Shown here: positions 39,075-39,246 of the stretch, in pieces
Layout: every line of letters begins with the position of its first letter
How positions within the stretch are numbered: position 1 is the first letter of the stretch
Origin: an uncultured Ignavibacteria bacterium
Lineage (GTDB): Bacteria > Bacteroidota > Ignavibacteria > Tepidaquicellales > OLB5
Direction: 5' to 3'
Length of the DNA: 39,246 bases
NCBI GenBank assembly: GCA_937873695.1
Contig: CALMYL010000015.1
Coordinates: 1-39,246, forward strand
The notes under the pieces: generated by a model
Database searches by the model: none
Told to the model about the DNA's origin: nothing
What the model saw: the letters and a program-made list of their open reading frames with translations, nothing else
Program-made: the position numbers and the translations under genes

Positions 39075-39246
39075 TTTTATGTTTTATTTTAATTTTCATA
39101 CTGGTAGACCTTTTCGAAAATCTTGATAAATTTATCGATAACAAACTGAATTTCGGGGGAATACTGAACTACTATCTTTATTTCATTCCGGAAATTATCA
39201 GGCTTATAACGCCAATTGCGGTATTGCTTGCTACGCTATTTACGGC
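39014..39246 (+). CDS. LptF/LptG family permease (YjgP/YjgQ), 3' end outside window
   Basis: The first ~77 residues are present: IKQIDRYIIIQFVKNFLFALL, a first membrane helix (CFILIFILVDLFENLDKF), a periplasmic/cytoplasmic loop and a second helix (IPEIIRLITPIAVLLATLF). This is the conserved N-terminus of the LptF/LptG pair, which with the LptB ATPase extracts lipopolysaccharide from the inner membrane. The two paralogues cannot be told apart from this fragment. Start is TTG at 39014, just after AGG; no ATG is in frame before the conserved region. It is cut by the right edge. Confidence 0.82.
   Translation, partial: MIKQIDRYIIIQFVKNFLFALLCFILIFILVDLFENLDKFIDNKLNFGGILNYYLYFIPEIIRLITPIAVLLATLFT

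Overview
The window looks like a chromosome segment from a member of the Ignavibacteriae/Chlorobi/Bacteroidetes lineage. Evidence: at least five secreted proteins end in the type IX secretion (T9SS) type A sorting domain (NYPNPFNP ... KKMVLIK), promoters resemble the Bacteroidetes TAnnTTTG -7 box, TTG starts are frequent, and coding density is moderate with AT-rich spacers. The many multiheme c-type cytochromes favour an Ignavibacteria-like anaerobe. No rRNA or tRNA was seen, so this assignment is an inference.

Layout. 1-1603: two T9SS-sorted proteins (one cut by the left edge, one SGNH hydrolase-like). 1655-5851 (-): a 1398-residue receiver/7xPAS/GAF/HisKA_2 kinase. 6270-9353 (+): a cytochrome c maturation unit (TPR lipoprotein, a 45-residue CcmD-like protein, CcmF). 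9527-10309: a DUF2202 ferritin-like protein. 10735-20233 (-): the core of the window, an eight-gene run encoding a degenerate receiver protein, a 19-heme membrane-anchored cytochrome, a b-type cytochrome, an 18-heme NapC/NirT-like cytochrome, a tetraheme c554-like protein, an outer-membrane beta-barrel, a 14-heme cytochrome and a 7-heme lipoprotein (62 haem motifs in total). 20477-22681: an ArsR-AHSA1 fusion and a T9SS propeller protein. 23101-29414: an NtrC-type sigma-54 activator, a nonaheme cytochrome with a T9SS signal, a T9SS choice-of-anchor V-like protein and a soluble PAS histidine kinase. 29781-34022: Fic, SDR and a Cu+ P-type ATPase. 34256-38977: five related outer-membrane beta-barrel proteins with a secreted HMA protein inserted. 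The right edge holds the start of an LptF/LptG permease.

How it may work together (inference). The b-type and NapC-like proteins would take electrons from quinol, the large periplasmic cytochromes would carry them, and the porin plus 14-heme and 7-heme lipoprotein cytochromes would take them through the outer membrane, as in porin-cytochrome conduits. The T9SS-targeted nonaheme cytochrome would be the surface-exposed terminal component. The transcription units of the conduit and of the T9SS cytochrome each have a TGGCACG-N4-TTG sigma-54-like promoter, and an NtrC-type activator with a soluble PAS kinase lies beside them. A second layer is suggested by CRP/FNR-like ATGAT-N4-ATCAT dyads, at matching distances from TAnnTTTG-like boxes, upstream of the ccm unit, the activator gene and the kinase gene. 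The proposal is a self-contained, doubly regulated extracellular electron transfer locus that combines a porin-cytochrome conduit with a T9SS-exported cytochrome.
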